This document shows positions 17,464-26,657 of a stretch of DNA of 64,000 nt, in pieces (the first letter of the stretch is position 1; each line of letters starts with the position of its first letter). Source of the stretch: an uncultured bacterium (GTDB taxonomy: Bacteria; Bacteroidota; Ignavibacteria; Kapaibacteriales; UBA4661); NCBI GenBank assembly GCA_937899715.1, contig CALCNX010000073.1, positions 1 through 64,000 of the forward strand, given 5' to 3'. Position numbers and translations under genes: made by a program. Below the pieces are notes generated by a model that made no database searches, was not told the origin of the DNA, and saw only the letters and a list, made by a program, of their open reading frames with translations.

Positions 17464-18483
17464 TTATGCCGCTCCTGCATTGCGCCTGTTGCGAACAATC
17501 TGGCACGCCATTTCAATCGCCTCCACCGTGCTGCCTTCGTTGGCAATGCCTTTGCCCGCAAGCCCGTACGCCGTGCCGTGGTCGGGGGAAGTGCGCACAA
17601 TCGGCATTCCGGCGGAAAAATTCACGCCCCCGCCCGCAGCCAAGAGTTTAAGCGGTATCAAGCCTTGGTCGTGGTACATCGCCAAAATCCCGTCAAAGCG
17701 GCGAAATTCCCCATGTGCAAAAAATCCATCGGCAGGAAATGCACCATCCACGGTGATTCCTTGCGTTTGTGCGGCTTGAATAGCTGGCTGAATCGTTGTT
17801 TGTTCTTCATCGCCGAGTGCGCCTTGCTCGCCGGCGTGAGGATTCAGTCCCAAAACGGCAATTCGCGGCGCAGCAATGCCGAAATCCTGACGCAATGCCG
17901 CGTGCAGTGCCGTAATACGCTCTTCGACGCGCTCTTTGGTCAGCGCGGCAGACACTTTTTGCAACGGAATATGAACGGTTGCCAGCCCCACACGAACTGC
18001 GGAGTGGTATGGGTCAAGGTGGGCGGCGTTGGTGGCAAGAATCATCATTTGACTCTTCACGCCGCAGCGCTCGGCAAAAAATTCAGTTTGCCCGGGATAC
18101 ATCGCCCCTGCTAAATGCAAACCGCGCTTCGACACAGGCATCGTGCAGACCGCATCGGATGTGCCGTCCAAGAGTTCTTTCGCAGCAATTTCGAGCGCTT
18201 CCAACGCCAATATGCCGCCTTCGCGTGTTTCCAAGCCAAGCTCAAGCCGACGGGGCGCTGCCACACAAGGAACAATCGTACATTCAATATCATCAGCACG
18301 AAAGCCCAATTCTGTGGGCGTTACAGGCAGTGCAACAGATTCTGCATATTGCCAGAACAAATCGGGGTTCACCGCCAAGCGAAAGGAAACGCCGTGCATT
18401 GTGCCCGTAAGCCGCACCAGCGCTTTTGTGCAGACCTCCAACCCAATGCCGTTTGGGTCGCCGCAGGTGAGAAGAATGGTCAT
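17464..18483 (-). CDS. pdxA: 4-hydroxythreonine-4-phosphate dehydrogenase
   Basis: This 339-aa protein performs the NAD-dependent oxidation of 4-phosphohydroxy-L-threonine in pyridoxal phosphate synthesis. Typical features are the N-terminal TCGDPNGIGLEV, the metal-binding histidines (including GLNPHAGEQG and AMYHDQGLIPLK) and the C-terminal TSPDHGTAYGLAGKG. Length is normal for the family. It lies three bases upstream of pbpC. Confidence 0.97.
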   Translation of the reverse strand: MTILLTCGDPNGIGLEVCTKALVRLTGTMHGVSFRLAVNPDLFWQYAESVALPVTPTELGFRADDIECTIVPCVAAPRRLELGLETREGGILALEALEIAAKELLDGTSDAVCTMPVSKRGLHLAGAMYPGQTEFFAERCGVKSQMMILATNAAHLDPYHSAVRVGLATVHIPLQKVSAALTKERVEERITALHAALRQDFGIAAPRIAVLGLNPHAGEQGALGDEEQTTIQPAIQAAQTQGITVDGAFPADGFFAHGEFRRFDGILAMYHDQGLIPLKLLAAGGGVNFSAGMPIVRTSPDHGTAYGLAGKGIANEGSTVEAIEMACQIVRNRRNAGAA

Positions 18484-18584
18484 AGACTAAACGATTAGTG
18501 CCCCAAAGGGGCTTGTGAAAAGGATTTGAGCGGCAAATTGTTTGGAATGGCAATTTACGAACATTTTTTTGCGTGCCGCACAAT

Positions 18585-18619
18585 AAAAAGCCTACTCTGA
18601 ACGGCGTTCAGGTAGGCTT
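18585..18619 (-). terminator. Terminator of the chemoreceptor gene
   Basis: The stem AAGCCTAC..CTGAA / TTCAG..GTAGGCTT has a GC-rich loop. On the minus strand it is followed by TTTTTATTG. It is positioned past the stop of the methyl-accepting protein at 18693 and upstream of pdxA. Confidence 0.8.
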
Positions 18620-18692
18620 CTGTGTGTGTTTCCCCTTCCATGCGAGGTATAATGGAGTTTGTCGTAAAGGCTCTTGATGTTTTTTCAATGTC

Positions 18693-20996
18693 TTAGGCGG
18701 TCAACGATTGCGGGAGACGTTTTATCGGTACACCGATGGGTGCACCAATGGGCGTTCCCATTGACGGTGAGCCGTGAACTTCGCTCAAAGACTTAATGCC
18801 ACTGGTTCCGTTCATTGCCAGACTTTTCAGAATGGCTTGCGCTCTGGGGCGGTGATGCCCTGTCGATTCCGGGTGCGCTGCTTTTTCAATTTCATCATTC
18901 ATTTGGCGGACAGTTGTAAGGGTAAAGTTCTGAAGGCTTTCGTACATGACCGCCATAGACATTTTGAGTTCGCGGGCAATCTCGGCAAGGTGCTTGATGC
19001 TGAGTTCAGATTCCATCACGACCGTCGTGATATTCTGCACATTTGCGTTTACTTGTTCGCTCATGGTGCGTTGCCGGCGGCTTTGGTTCTGCACGTCGTG
19101 CATTGCGTCGGAGACTTGGAGCGCATCGTTCAGGATTTCTTCAAACATATAGGTAATGGTTTGTGTCATCTCAATACCTTTGGAAACGCTTTGTCGTGCG
19201 GCTGCCATGACCGTATTAGCGCCTTTTGCTTCTTTGTGAATGCCGCTAATGGTCTCAGTAATTTCCTTTGTGGCATCGCTCGTGCGGTCGGCAAGTTTTT
19301 TGACTTCATCGGCGACGACTGCAAAGCCGCGTCCGTGCTCACCCGCGCGGGCGGCTTCAATAGATGCATTGAGCGCAAGCAGATTCGTCAAATCGGCAAT
19401 TTCCCGAATCGCCCCCGCGATTTCGTCAATCTTGGCAATACGCTCGGTGAGGCGAATAATCTGATGCTCCATCTCTTTGGTTGCCGTAACGATAGCATTG
19501 ATACCGTTTGCAGTGTGCTCTACCGTCTCGACACCTCGTCGTGCGCTTTCGCTGGCGTGCTGAGAACTAACGGCGGCAGCATTGATGTAATCTATGGTGT
19601 GGGTGATATTGCGCATCATTTCGTCCACCGATTGAGCTGCAATAGTGGCTTGCTGACTTTGCTCTTGAGCGCCTTGTGAGAAATCATCCGCTTTTTCGGC
19701 AATAATTACGCCTGCTTGTGCGGCTTCCACAACGGCTTCGTGTGTGGTGAGCAGGAGATTTTGTACTTTCTCAAGCGCTTTATTGAATTCGGTATACAGT
19801 TTTCCCATCGCTCCTTCGTGCGAAGTGTCGTTTGTGCCAAAGCGCAGGGTCAGGTCGCCACCTGCAAAGCGCTCTATTCCTTGCAGAAGTGTTTCGACAT
19901 TGTTCACCAAGTACGCGCGTTCTTGTTCAATCGTCGCAACGGCTTCTTGTACCTTGCTTTCGACGCTGTGTTTTTCTGCCTGAAGCTCTTCGTGGCTGGT
20001 ACGGAGACTTTGAATCATGCTGTTGAATGCATCGCCAAGATCGCGGATTTCATCACGAGTGCGAACGTTGAGTGAAGTGGCAAAATCTCCTGCCGCTACG
20101 CGCCGAGCGGCATTTTTAAGATGCACAATCGGCTGCGCAATATTGCGCGACATCCTGAGTGCAAGCCAAAGACAGACAATAAAAGCGGTAGCCAAGATTG
20201 CCAATGAAGCGGCGCGATACGCCAGCGCGGTACGTTCTTTTGCTTCCACAAGGGTATCCAAATGGCGGTTCATTGCCAAAAACTCGTTGTTCAATCGCGC
20301 GTCCAGCATATCCACACGCTTCAGCAAGGCGACAAGCGCTAAAAACTTCACCGTGTATTCGCCCGCAAGAGTATCAATCGTGGCTTTGGTGGCAGCATCT
20401 ATGCCGGAAGCACGGGTTTGCTCGAGGAGAGCGTCAATCGTCGTTTGCACACTCACGATATATTTTTCCTGACCACGCAGCAAAAAGTCTTTTTCATGCC
20501 GCCGCACTTGGAGCATCGTATTCAGGAGGCGAATTTCATTTGCTTTGGTAATAAGGTTCTCAATACTGTGGACACTGCTTCGGAAAGCACCCTCAGCGCC
20601 GAGTTTTTCATTCAAGCCGCGCTGTTCCAATGCTGTGGTGAGATTTTGGAAGGAAATGGTATAGCCTTTTGCTTGTCGGGCGAGAACTTCGAGTTGTGTG
20701 TCATCGGGGTCATTTTCTGCCAAGAGCGCGTCAAACCTACCGAGTGTAGTATAAAAATTCCGAACAAAAGCACTATCGCGTGTGGTAAGAAAATCCCGCT
20801 CAAAGCGATGCGCATTCAGAAGCAGTACGCTCATTCGGCGCATATCATCTCGCTGCGCGTAAGCACGGATTTCCAGACGCATACAAACAACCACAATGCC
20901 ACTGAGCAAAAGCAACAGGAGCGCAAGCCCTAAGATTTTATGCCGAACACTTGATGTAAGTGCAGCAATACCTGTCTTTGGTGATAGTATTTTCAT
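18693..20996 (-). CDS. Methyl-accepting chemotaxis protein with HBM-type sensor
   Basis: From ATG 20996 the product is 767 aa. A TTG eight codons upstream is a less likely start. Membrane helix 1 is at residues 21-38 and helix 2 near 262-282. The periplasmic part between them is helical, with two copies of an R-x-E-K/R-D-F-L motif (HRFERDFLTTRD and RRHEKDFLLRGQ) typical of helical bimodular sensor domains. A HAMP domain, a long coiled coil and the signalling tip EIADLTNLLALNASIEAARA follow. The C-terminus is Pro/Gly-rich without a CheR-binding pentapeptide. Its ligand is unknown, and no che genes are in the window. Confidence 0.93.
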   Translation of the reverse strand: MKILSPKTGIAALTSSVRHKILGLALLLLLLSGIVVVCMRLEIRAYAQRDDMRRMSVLLLNAHRFERDFLTTRDSAFVRNFYTTLGRFDALLAENDPDDTQLEVLARQAKGYTISFQNLTTALEQRGLNEKLGAEGAFRSSVHSIENLITKANEIRLLNTMLQVRRHEKDFLLRGQEKYIVSVQTTIDALLEQTRASGIDAATKATIDTLAGEYTVKFLALVALLKRVDMLDARLNNEFLAMNRHLDTLVEAKERTALAYRAASLAILATAFIVCLWLALRMSRNIAQPIVHLKNAARRVAAGDFATSLNVRTRDEIRDLGDAFNSMIQSLRTSHEELQAEKHSVESKVQEAVATIEQERAYLVNNVETLLQGIERFAGGDLTLRFGTNDTSHEGAMGKLYTEFNKALEKVQNLLLTTHEAVVEAAQAGVIIAEKADDFSQGAQEQSQQATIAAQSVDEMMRNITHTIDYINAAAVSSQHASESARRGVETVEHTANGINAIVTATKEMEHQIIRLTERIAKIDEIAGAIREIADLTNLLALNASIEAARAGEHGRGFAVVADEVKKLADRTSDATKEITETISGIHKEAKGANTVMAAARQSVSKGIEMTQTITYMFEEILNDALQVSDAMHDVQNQSRRQRTMSEQVNANVQNITTVVMESELSIKHLAEIARELKMSMAVMYESLQNFTLTTVRQMNDEIEKAAHPESTGHHRPRAQAILKSLAMNGTSGIKSLSEVHGSPSMGTPIGAPIGVPIKRLPQSLTA

Positions 20997-21134
20997 AATC
21001 GAAGGAGCGTTTGTGAACAAATGCGTTCTAAAAACTTCACAAAATTAAAACTTGGGTATTATCTAGGTATTATGCACCACGTTATGATTTGGCAATATCG
21101 TTTCAGCACTACGCATGAAAACGATGAGAGTTTT

Positions 21135-21234
21135 TGACACAGATTGAAGAGGATTGCACAGATTACACGGATATTGAAAGGCATTACCCTCCAACTTATC
21201 TGTGTAATCCGTGAAATCTTGTCTAATCCGTGTC
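21135..21234. repeat. Long imperfect inverted repeat built from GATTACACGGAT-like units
   Basis: Left arm 21135-21171 and right arm 21198-21234 align in reverse complement over 37 positions without gaps, with eight mismatches. Each arm contains internal near-repeats of a CAGATT/CGGATT unit. The 26-base spacer would form a loop. Confidence 0.8.
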
Positions 21235-21475
21235 AAGGAACTGTGCTTAAAACTTAAATTGAAGCGTGAATAAAATTGCAGCGACGATGATTTTGCAAAA
21301 AGTTTTTGGTGTTTTCCCCAAAAAAGCGTAAACTTGCAGGTTGATTACACGCAAACCGCGAAGCAACATTTTGTGTGCAAGGAACATACGCAAAAGCCGT
21401 ATCTGAAGCCTGCATACATTGAAAGCATCCGCCCCGAAAGCGCAATGCACATTAGTACGAAACGCAATTTTATCA

Positions 21476-21522
21476 AGGATTTCCCGAATCGCACCGAACT
21501 CCGGCGTAATTCGGGAAATCCT
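21476..21522. repeat. Perfect 14-bp inverted repeat upstream of rpoB
   Basis: AGGATTTCCCGAAT (21476-21489) and ATTCGGGAAATCCT (21509-21522) flank a 19-base loop, about 150 bases before the rpoB start. It could be a leader-RNA hairpin, an attenuator or a protein-binding palindrome. Confidence 0.7.
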
Positions 21523-21671
21523 CTCTTTGTCTAAAGTATATCCGAAGAATGGTGTGTTCTCGTTCGCAAAACTCGACACCGCCGCCCTTCATTACGCACT
21601 TTCGACCACAAAAAAAAACGCAAATTCAAAACGTATAACTTTTCAAACACGAATTACCAAAGGTGTTTTCC

Positions 21672-24600
21672 ATGAGTTCGATGAACGACAAAAACGGTCA
21701 ACTCGGTCAGCGTATTTCGTTTGCAGAATTCCCCACGCGCAATAGCCCTGTGGACCTGCTTTCGGTACAGATGTATTCCTACGAGGAATTTTTACAAGAC
21801 AATGCTGAACCTGCAGACCGCAAAAACGCCGGCTTGCAGCAAGCATTTTTGACCAATTTCCCCATCAGCGATGCGCGGGAAATCTATGAATTGGAATTTA
21901 TTGAGTATTACATTGAGCGCCCAAAATACACCGAAAATGAATGTCGTGAGCGCGAACTGACCTTTGCCCGCCCGCTCAAAGCAAAGCTGCGTCTGTCTTC
22001 CAAGGCAGATCCGAAATCGGAAGACTTCATTGAGACCATTGAGCAAGATGTGTATTTGGGCAACGTTCCGGCAATGACTCCGCGCGGTACGTTCATCATC
22101 AATGGTGCAGAGCGCGTGGTAGTGTCGCAGTTGCACCGCTCGCCGGGCGTGTTTTTCTCGGATGCAATGCACCCGAACGGAACGCGCGTCTTTTCGGCAC
22201 GTATCATTCCGTTTCGCGGCTCATGGGTAGAGTTCACAACGGACATTCACCAAGTGATGTATGTCTATATTGACCGCAAGAAAAAATTTCCCGTCACGAT
22301 GCTTCTGCGTGCGCTCGGTTACTCATCGGACGAGCAGATTCTTGACCTCTTCAATTTGACCGAATCACTCAAGGCAAAAGAAGTCAATGACGAATGTGCC
22401 GGTCGCCGTGTGGCTGCCGATATTGTTGATTTCACGACAGGTGAAATTGTTGCCGGACGCGATACTATTTTGGACGAAGTAATGATTGCGACGATTCGCG
22501 CATCCAAAGGCATCCAAGAAGTAAAACTCTTCAAATATACCAGTTCCAGCGACGAACCTATCATCGCGCGAACATTGGCAAAAGACCCCTCGCGCACAAA
22601 AGAAGACGCTTTGGAAGGTATTTATCGCCAACTGCGTTCCGGTGAAGCGCCTGACCTTGATACCGCAGTCGCGCTTCTCGACAAGCTCTTCTTCAATGCA
22701 AAACGCTATGATTTGGGCTTGGTGGGACGTTACCGCATGAACAACAAACTCGCTATCAACATTGACCCCGAAACGACAACGCTTACGATTGAAGATATTA
22801 TCGCGATTATCAAGTATTTGATTGAGCTTCGCGCCGGTCGTAAGCCGGTGGATGACATTGATCACCTGGGCAATCGTCGTGTGCGCACCGTCGGTGAGCA
22901 GCTTGGAGCGCAATTAAACGTTGGTCTGGCGCGTATGTCTCGCACCATCAAAGAGCGTTTGAACATTCACGACACCGAAACACTGACCCCTGCTGATTTG
23001 GTCAACGCCCGCACCATTTCGAGCGTGATTAACCAGTTCTTCGGTACCAATCAGTTGTCGCAGTTTATGGATCAGACCAATCCGCTCTCGGAGATGACCC
23101 ACAAACGCCGTATGTCGGCGCTTGGACCGGGCGGTCTGACGCGCGAACGTGCAGGCTTTGAGGTGCGCGACGTTCACTACACGCACTACGGACGGCTTTG
23201 CCCCATCGAAACGCCGGAGGGTCCGAACATCGGTCTTATTTCCTCGCTTTCGATTCATGCTCGCATTGACGCTTTTGGCTTTATCGAAACGCCGTATTTG
23301 AAAGTCAAAAACGGCAAAGTTCTCAATGAAGTGGAATTTTTGACGGCAGAAAAAGAGGAAGACCGCATTATTGCGCCTGCTTCTACGCCGATGGACGCAA
23401 AAAATAATCTTGTCGGCGAGCGTATTAAAGCGCGTCGTTCCGGCGACTTCGTGATTGTTACTCCTGAAGATGTAGAATATCTTGACGTGGCGACAAACCA
23501 GATTGCCAGCGTTGCAGCGTCCCTCATTCCGTTCTTGGAGCATGACGACGCGAACCGTGCGCTCATGGGCTCGAACATGCAACGCCAAGCAGTACCGCTT
23601 CTGCGCCCGAAAGCGCCTGTTGTCGGTACGGGTATGGAACACCTTGTTGCGAAAGACTCACGCGCTATCATTGTGGCGGAGTACGATGGAGTGGTCGAAT
23701 ACTCATGCGCCGATTACATCCGCGTCCGCTACGACGACCAAATGGCAGAAGACGAGCGCCTTGTAACGTATGATTACAACCCCGTGGTGGTTTATCCGCT
23801 TATCAAGTTCTTCCGCACCAACCAAGACACGTGTGTTAATCAGCGTCCCAGCGTCGTTTCCGGTCAGCGTGTGAAAAGAGGCGATGTGTTAGCCGACAGT
23901 TCTTCGACCGAAAACGGTGAATTGGCGCTTGGGCGGAACGTTCTTGTAGCGTTCATGCCGTGGAGCGGTTACAACTTTGAGGATGCTATTGTACTTTCGG
24001 AAAAAGTTGTTTCGGAAGATATTTTCACCTCCATTCACATTGAGGAGTTTTCGCTCCAAGTCCGCGACACTAAGCGTGGTGAGGAAGAACTCACGAAAGA
24101 AATCCCGAACGTCAGCGAAGAGGCAACCAAAGACCTCGACGAAGATGGTATCATCCGCGTTGGTGCGGATGTGCGCGAGGGCGATATTTTGATTGGTAAA
24201 ATCACACCCAAAGGCGAAACCGACCCGACACCGGAAGAAAAGCTGCTTCGCGCTATCTTCGGTGATAAAGCTGGCGATGTAAAAGACGCTTCCATGAAGT
24301 CGCCTCCAGGCTTGAAGGGTGTGGTTATCAATACCAAACTCTTCACACGCCGCCTGATGACACGCGAGCAAGACTTGCGTCGTCAGGAAAAAGAGCGTCA
24401 GGACGAACTGAACCAACGCGAAAACAGAGGTATCACCGACCACAACCGTGATTCGGCACAGCGCATTGCGAAATTGCTAGATGGCGAAAAAGTCATGGGC
24501 GGTATGCGCACCAAATCTGCTGAAGCGATTTTCCGTGCCGGCACGGCGCTGAAGCACGATGAAGTATTCAAGAAATTCAACGAGAACCCGCAGTATTTCG

Positions 24601-25487
24601 CCGAGTTCGATGCCTCCGAGCAGTGCATTGAGAACAAAGAGAAAATGGCACTTCTGCGCCGATTGATAACGGGCTACAAGCAAAAAGTAGCGCTCATCAA
24701 GGACGATATTCGCATTGAGCGCCAAAAAGTGCTCACGGGCGACGAATTGCAGCCGGGCATTATGAAAATGGCGAAAGTGTATGTTGCCAAAAAACGCAAA
24801 CTCCAAATCGGCGACAAAATGGCTGGTCGTCACGGTAACAAAGGTATCGTGGCAAATATCGTTCCGGCGGAAGATATGCCGTTCTTGCCCGATGGAACTC
24901 CGGTGGACATCGTTCTGAATCCGCTTGGCGTACCGTCGCGTATGAACTTGGGACAGCTCTATGAAACAGCGCTTGGTTGGGCGGCTGCGAAACTTGGTAC
25001 GAAGTTCGCATCGCCAATTTTCGACGGTGCTTCGTGGGATGAAGTCGGCAACTACCTCGAAAAAGCAGGACTGCCTCGCGACGGTAAAACGGTTCTCTAC
25101 GACGGACGCACGGGCGACCGCTTCGACAACCGTGTGACTGTCGGCATGATTTATATGCTCAAACTCTCCCACTTGGTGGACGATAAGATTCACGCTCGCT
25201 CAATTGGACCGTACTCGCTCATCACCCAGCAACCGCTTGGTGGTAAAGCGCAATTCGGTGGTCAGCGTTTCGGAGAGATGGAAGTCTGGGCGCTTGAGGC
25301 GTACGGCGCAGCACACACGCTCCAAGAAATCCTGACGCTCAAGTCCGACGACGTACAAGGTCGCGCGAAGGCATACGAAGCAATCGTCAAAGGCGAAAAT
25401 ATGCCGCAACCGCACCTGCCGGAATCCTTCAACGTTCTTATCCGCGAGTTGCAAGGTCTGGCACTAGAAGTGCGCGTGGAGGAATAA
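21672..25487 (+). CDS. rpoB: DNA-directed RNA polymerase subunit beta
   Basis: This is a 1271-aa beta subunit forming the core enzyme with RpoC, alpha and omega. I start it at ATG 21672, which has AAAGGTG just upstream. The in-frame GTG at 21663 overlaps that site. Hallmarks include the rifampicin-region FFGTNQLSQFMDQTNPLSE, the LGPGGLTRERAGFEVRDVH block, MPWSGYNFEDAI, GRHGNKG, and the C-terminal GGQRFGEMEVWALEAYGAA. Length fits the FCB group. It is separated from rpoC by four genes and from any ribosomal protein genes by the chemoreceptor. Confidence 0.99.
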   Translation: MSSMNDKNGQLGQRISFAEFPTRNSPVDLLSVQMYSYEEFLQDNAEPADRKNAGLQQAFLTNFPISDAREIYELEFIEYYIERPKYTENECRERELTFARPLKAKLRLSSKADPKSEDFIETIEQDVYLGNVPAMTPRGTFIINGAERVVVSQLHRSPGVFFSDAMHPNGTRVFSARIIPFRGSWVEFTTDIHQVMYVYIDRKKKFPVTMLLRALGYSSDEQILDLFNLTESLKAKEVNDECAGRRVAADIVDFTTGEIVAGRDTILDEVMIATIRASKGIQEVKLFKYTSSSDEPIIARTLAKDPSRTKEDALEGIYRQLRSGEAPDLDTAVALLDKLFFNAKRYDLGLVGRYRMNNKLAINIDPETTTLTIEDIIAIIKYLIELRAGRKPVDDIDHLGNRRVRTVGEQLGAQLNVGLARMSRTIKERLNIHDTETLTPADLVNARTISSVINQFFGTNQLSQFMDQTNPLSEMTHKRRMSALGPGGLTRERAGFEVRDVHYTHYGRLCPIETPEGPNIGLISSLSIHARIDAFGFIETPYLKVKNGKVLNEVEFLTAEKEEDRIIAPASTPMDAKNNLVGERIKARRSGDFVIVTPEDVEYLDVATNQIASVAASLIPFLEHDDANRALMGSNMQRQAVPLLRPKAPVVGTGMEHLVAKDSRAIIVAEYDGVVEYSCADYIRVRYDDQMAEDERLVTYDYNPVVVYPLIKFFRTNQDTCVNQRPSVVSGQRVKRGDVLADSSSTENGELALGRNVLVAFMPWSGYNFEDAIVLSEKVVSEDIFTSIHIEEFSLQVRDTKRGEEELTKEIPNVSEEATKDLDEDGIIRVGADVREGDILIGKITPKGETDPTPEEKLLRAIFGDKAGDVKDASMKSPPGLKGVVINTKLFTRRLMTREQDLRRQEKERQDELNQRENRGITDHNRDSAQRIAKLLDGEKVMGGMRTKSAEAIFRAGTALKHDEVFKKFNENPQYFAEFDASEQCIENKEKMALLRRLITGYKQKVALIKDDIRIERQKVLTGDELQPGIMKMAKVYVAKKRKLQIGDKMAGRHGNKGIVANIVPAEDMPFLPDGTPVDIVLNPLGVPSRMNLGQLYETALGWAAAKLGTKFASPIFDGASWDEVGNYLEKAGLPRDGKTVLYDGRTGDRFDNRVTVGMIYMLKLSHLVDDKIHARSIGPYSLITQQPLGGKAQFGGQRFGEMEVWALEAYGAAHTLQEILTLKSDDVQGRAKAYEAIVKGENMPQPHLPESFNVLIRELQGLALEVRVEE

Positions 25488-25504
25488 AGTTTTGAATGAT
25501 GAGT
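25487..25504. repeat. Dispersed 18-bp repeat, copy 1
   Basis: AAGTTTTGAATGATGAGT starts at the last base of the rpoB stop codon. The exact reverse complement occurs at 35020-35037 after rnr. Related TTGAGTTTTGAAT sequence continues to about 25518. Confidence 0.6.
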
Positions 25505-25576
25505 GTTGAGTTTTGAATGGTTTTTTCGAGGCTCAACACTCGCTTTCGTAACAAGATTTTGAGAGAATCCCAGACT

Positions 25577-25804
25577 ATGAAAATCATCAACGTAGATAGC
25601 GAAATTCTTGGCGGAACGCCAGTCTTTAACGGCACACGTGTACCAGTAAAGAATCTGTTCGATTATCTGGAAACGGGTGATTCGATTGGTGAGTTTTTAG
25701 AGGATTTTCCGTCGGTGCAGCGCGAACAAGTTGTGGCGCTGCTCGAAATCTCTCAGAAAATGATTGTTGCTTCTACGGAATTACTGCATGAAGATTTTGC
25801 TTGA
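25577..25804 (+). CDS. DUF433 family protein, probable antitoxin
   Basis: This 75-aa protein from ATG 25577 (open frame extends 20 codons up) matches DUF433: an N-terminal ILGGTPVFNGTRVPVKNLFDYL block followed by a helical FLEDFPSVQREQVVALLE segment, a small winged or helix-turn-helix fold. Such genes precede DUF5615 PIN-like genes in what are regarded as VapBC-like toxin-antitoxin pairs. It overlaps the next gene by 17 bases. Its place between rpoB and rpoC is unusual. Confidence 0.88.
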   Translation: MKIINVDSEILGGTPVFNGTRVPVKNLFDYLETGDSIGEFLEDFPSVQREQVVALLEISQKMIVASTELLHEDFA

Positions 25805-26120
25805 TGAGTGTGTTACAAAAAAACTCAAAGCATATTTGTTAGAGTTTGATGTACAAAGCGTTACTGAAATGGGCTGGAATGGCTTAAAGAATGGCAAACT
25901 CTTACAAGCCGCAGCAAATGAGCAGTTTGATATACTACTCACTATTGATAAAAATCTTCAGTATCAGCAAAACTTCATCCAATACGACATCACCGTGGTT
26001 GTGCTAGATGTAGCAATGAGTAAATTGTCGTATTTACTGGAACTATTGCCTTTGTTCAAGAAGCAAATATCAACATTTCAAAAGAAGACAGTGTATCGAA
26101 TAGGAAAAGATTCTTTATGA
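25788..26120 (+). CDS. DUF5615 PIN-like protein, probable toxin
   Basis: This 110-aa protein starts at ATG 25788. It has the family features MKILLDECV near the start (acidic Asp-Glu), VTEMGWNGLKNGKLL and LLTIDKNLQYQQN with a conserved Asp, matching the acidic cluster of PIN-fold nucleases. It pairs with the DUF433 gene it overlaps. Toxicity and RNase activity are inferred from the family, not shown. Confidence 0.87.
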   Translation: MKILLDECVTKKLKAYLLEFDVQSVTEMGWNGLKNGKLLQAAANEQFDILLTIDKNLQYQQNFIQYDITVVVLDVAMSKLSYLLELLPLFKKQISTFQKKTVYRIGKDSL

Positions 26121-26626
26121 AGTACCGCGTTCTTTGTCATATTCTTGTGTTTTTGCTCTGTGTGGACGGTTTGTCTGCTCAAGAAACGCAGAAAGATTCA
26201 GCACAAGTAACCATGAACGACAGGCGTTTGGCTTCAAACAATGTCTTCTTGGAGTTAATAGGAAACGGGCTGTTTTACTCAGTAAACTATGAACGCACAA
26301 TAGCTCGAAATTTTTCGTTGCGCATTGGTGTTTCGTATGTATCATTTCTATCAGGAAATAACAACTTCGGGACTGTTCCCCTTCTTGTTAATGCTTTTAT
26401 TGGTGAAGGAGCGCACCGTTTCGAGGCTGGTTTAGGTGTTACCACTATAATAGGGGCTACAACTATAGTAAGCTATAACTTACTTCCATGCCTTACAGGT
26501 CGGCTTGCCTATCGTTATCAGCCATTAGAAGGTGGACTTAATTTTGCAGTTGCATATACTCCTTTTTTGTATGGCATTATTTCTGCCCCATTATGGGGCG
26601 GCATCAGCATCGGCTGGGGCTTTTAA
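26117..26626 (+). CDS. Small secreted beta-barrel-like protein
   Basis: This 169-aa protein starts at an ATG that overlaps the previous stop (ATGA). It has a signal peptide (HILVFLLCVDGLSA, cleavage near SAQ-ET). The rest alternates aromatic and hydrophobic residues with turns, as in an eight-stranded outer-membrane barrel, and ends SIGWGF, a typical C-terminal strand. No family is recognised. It probably shares a transcript with the toxin-antitoxin pair. Confidence 0.7.
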   Translation: MKYRVLCHILVFLLCVDGLSAQETQKDSAQVTMNDRRLASNNVFLELIGNGLFYSVNYERTIARNFSLRIGVSYVSFLSGNNNFGTVPLLVNAFIGEGAHRFEAGLGVTTIIGATTIVSYNLLPCLTGRLAYRYQPLEGGLNFAVAYTPFLYGIISAPLWGGISIGWGF

Positions 26627-26657
26627 CCAAGAGAATCTGAATCACAACGCAAACACT

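Larger units (their letters stand above)
21021..21671. other. rpoB upstream region, about 650 bases without a supported gene
   Basis: This stretch between the chemoreceptor start and rpoB contains two inverted-repeat structures, annotated separately, and short ORFs on both strands that I do not support. No ribosomal protein genes precede rpoB, although rplKAJL normally do. It should carry the rpoB promoter. Confidence 0.5.

Noticed and set aside
21247..21579. 110-aa minus-strand ORF before rpoB
   Set aside because: It spans the hairpin at 21476, has no recognisable domain and no ribosome-binding site.
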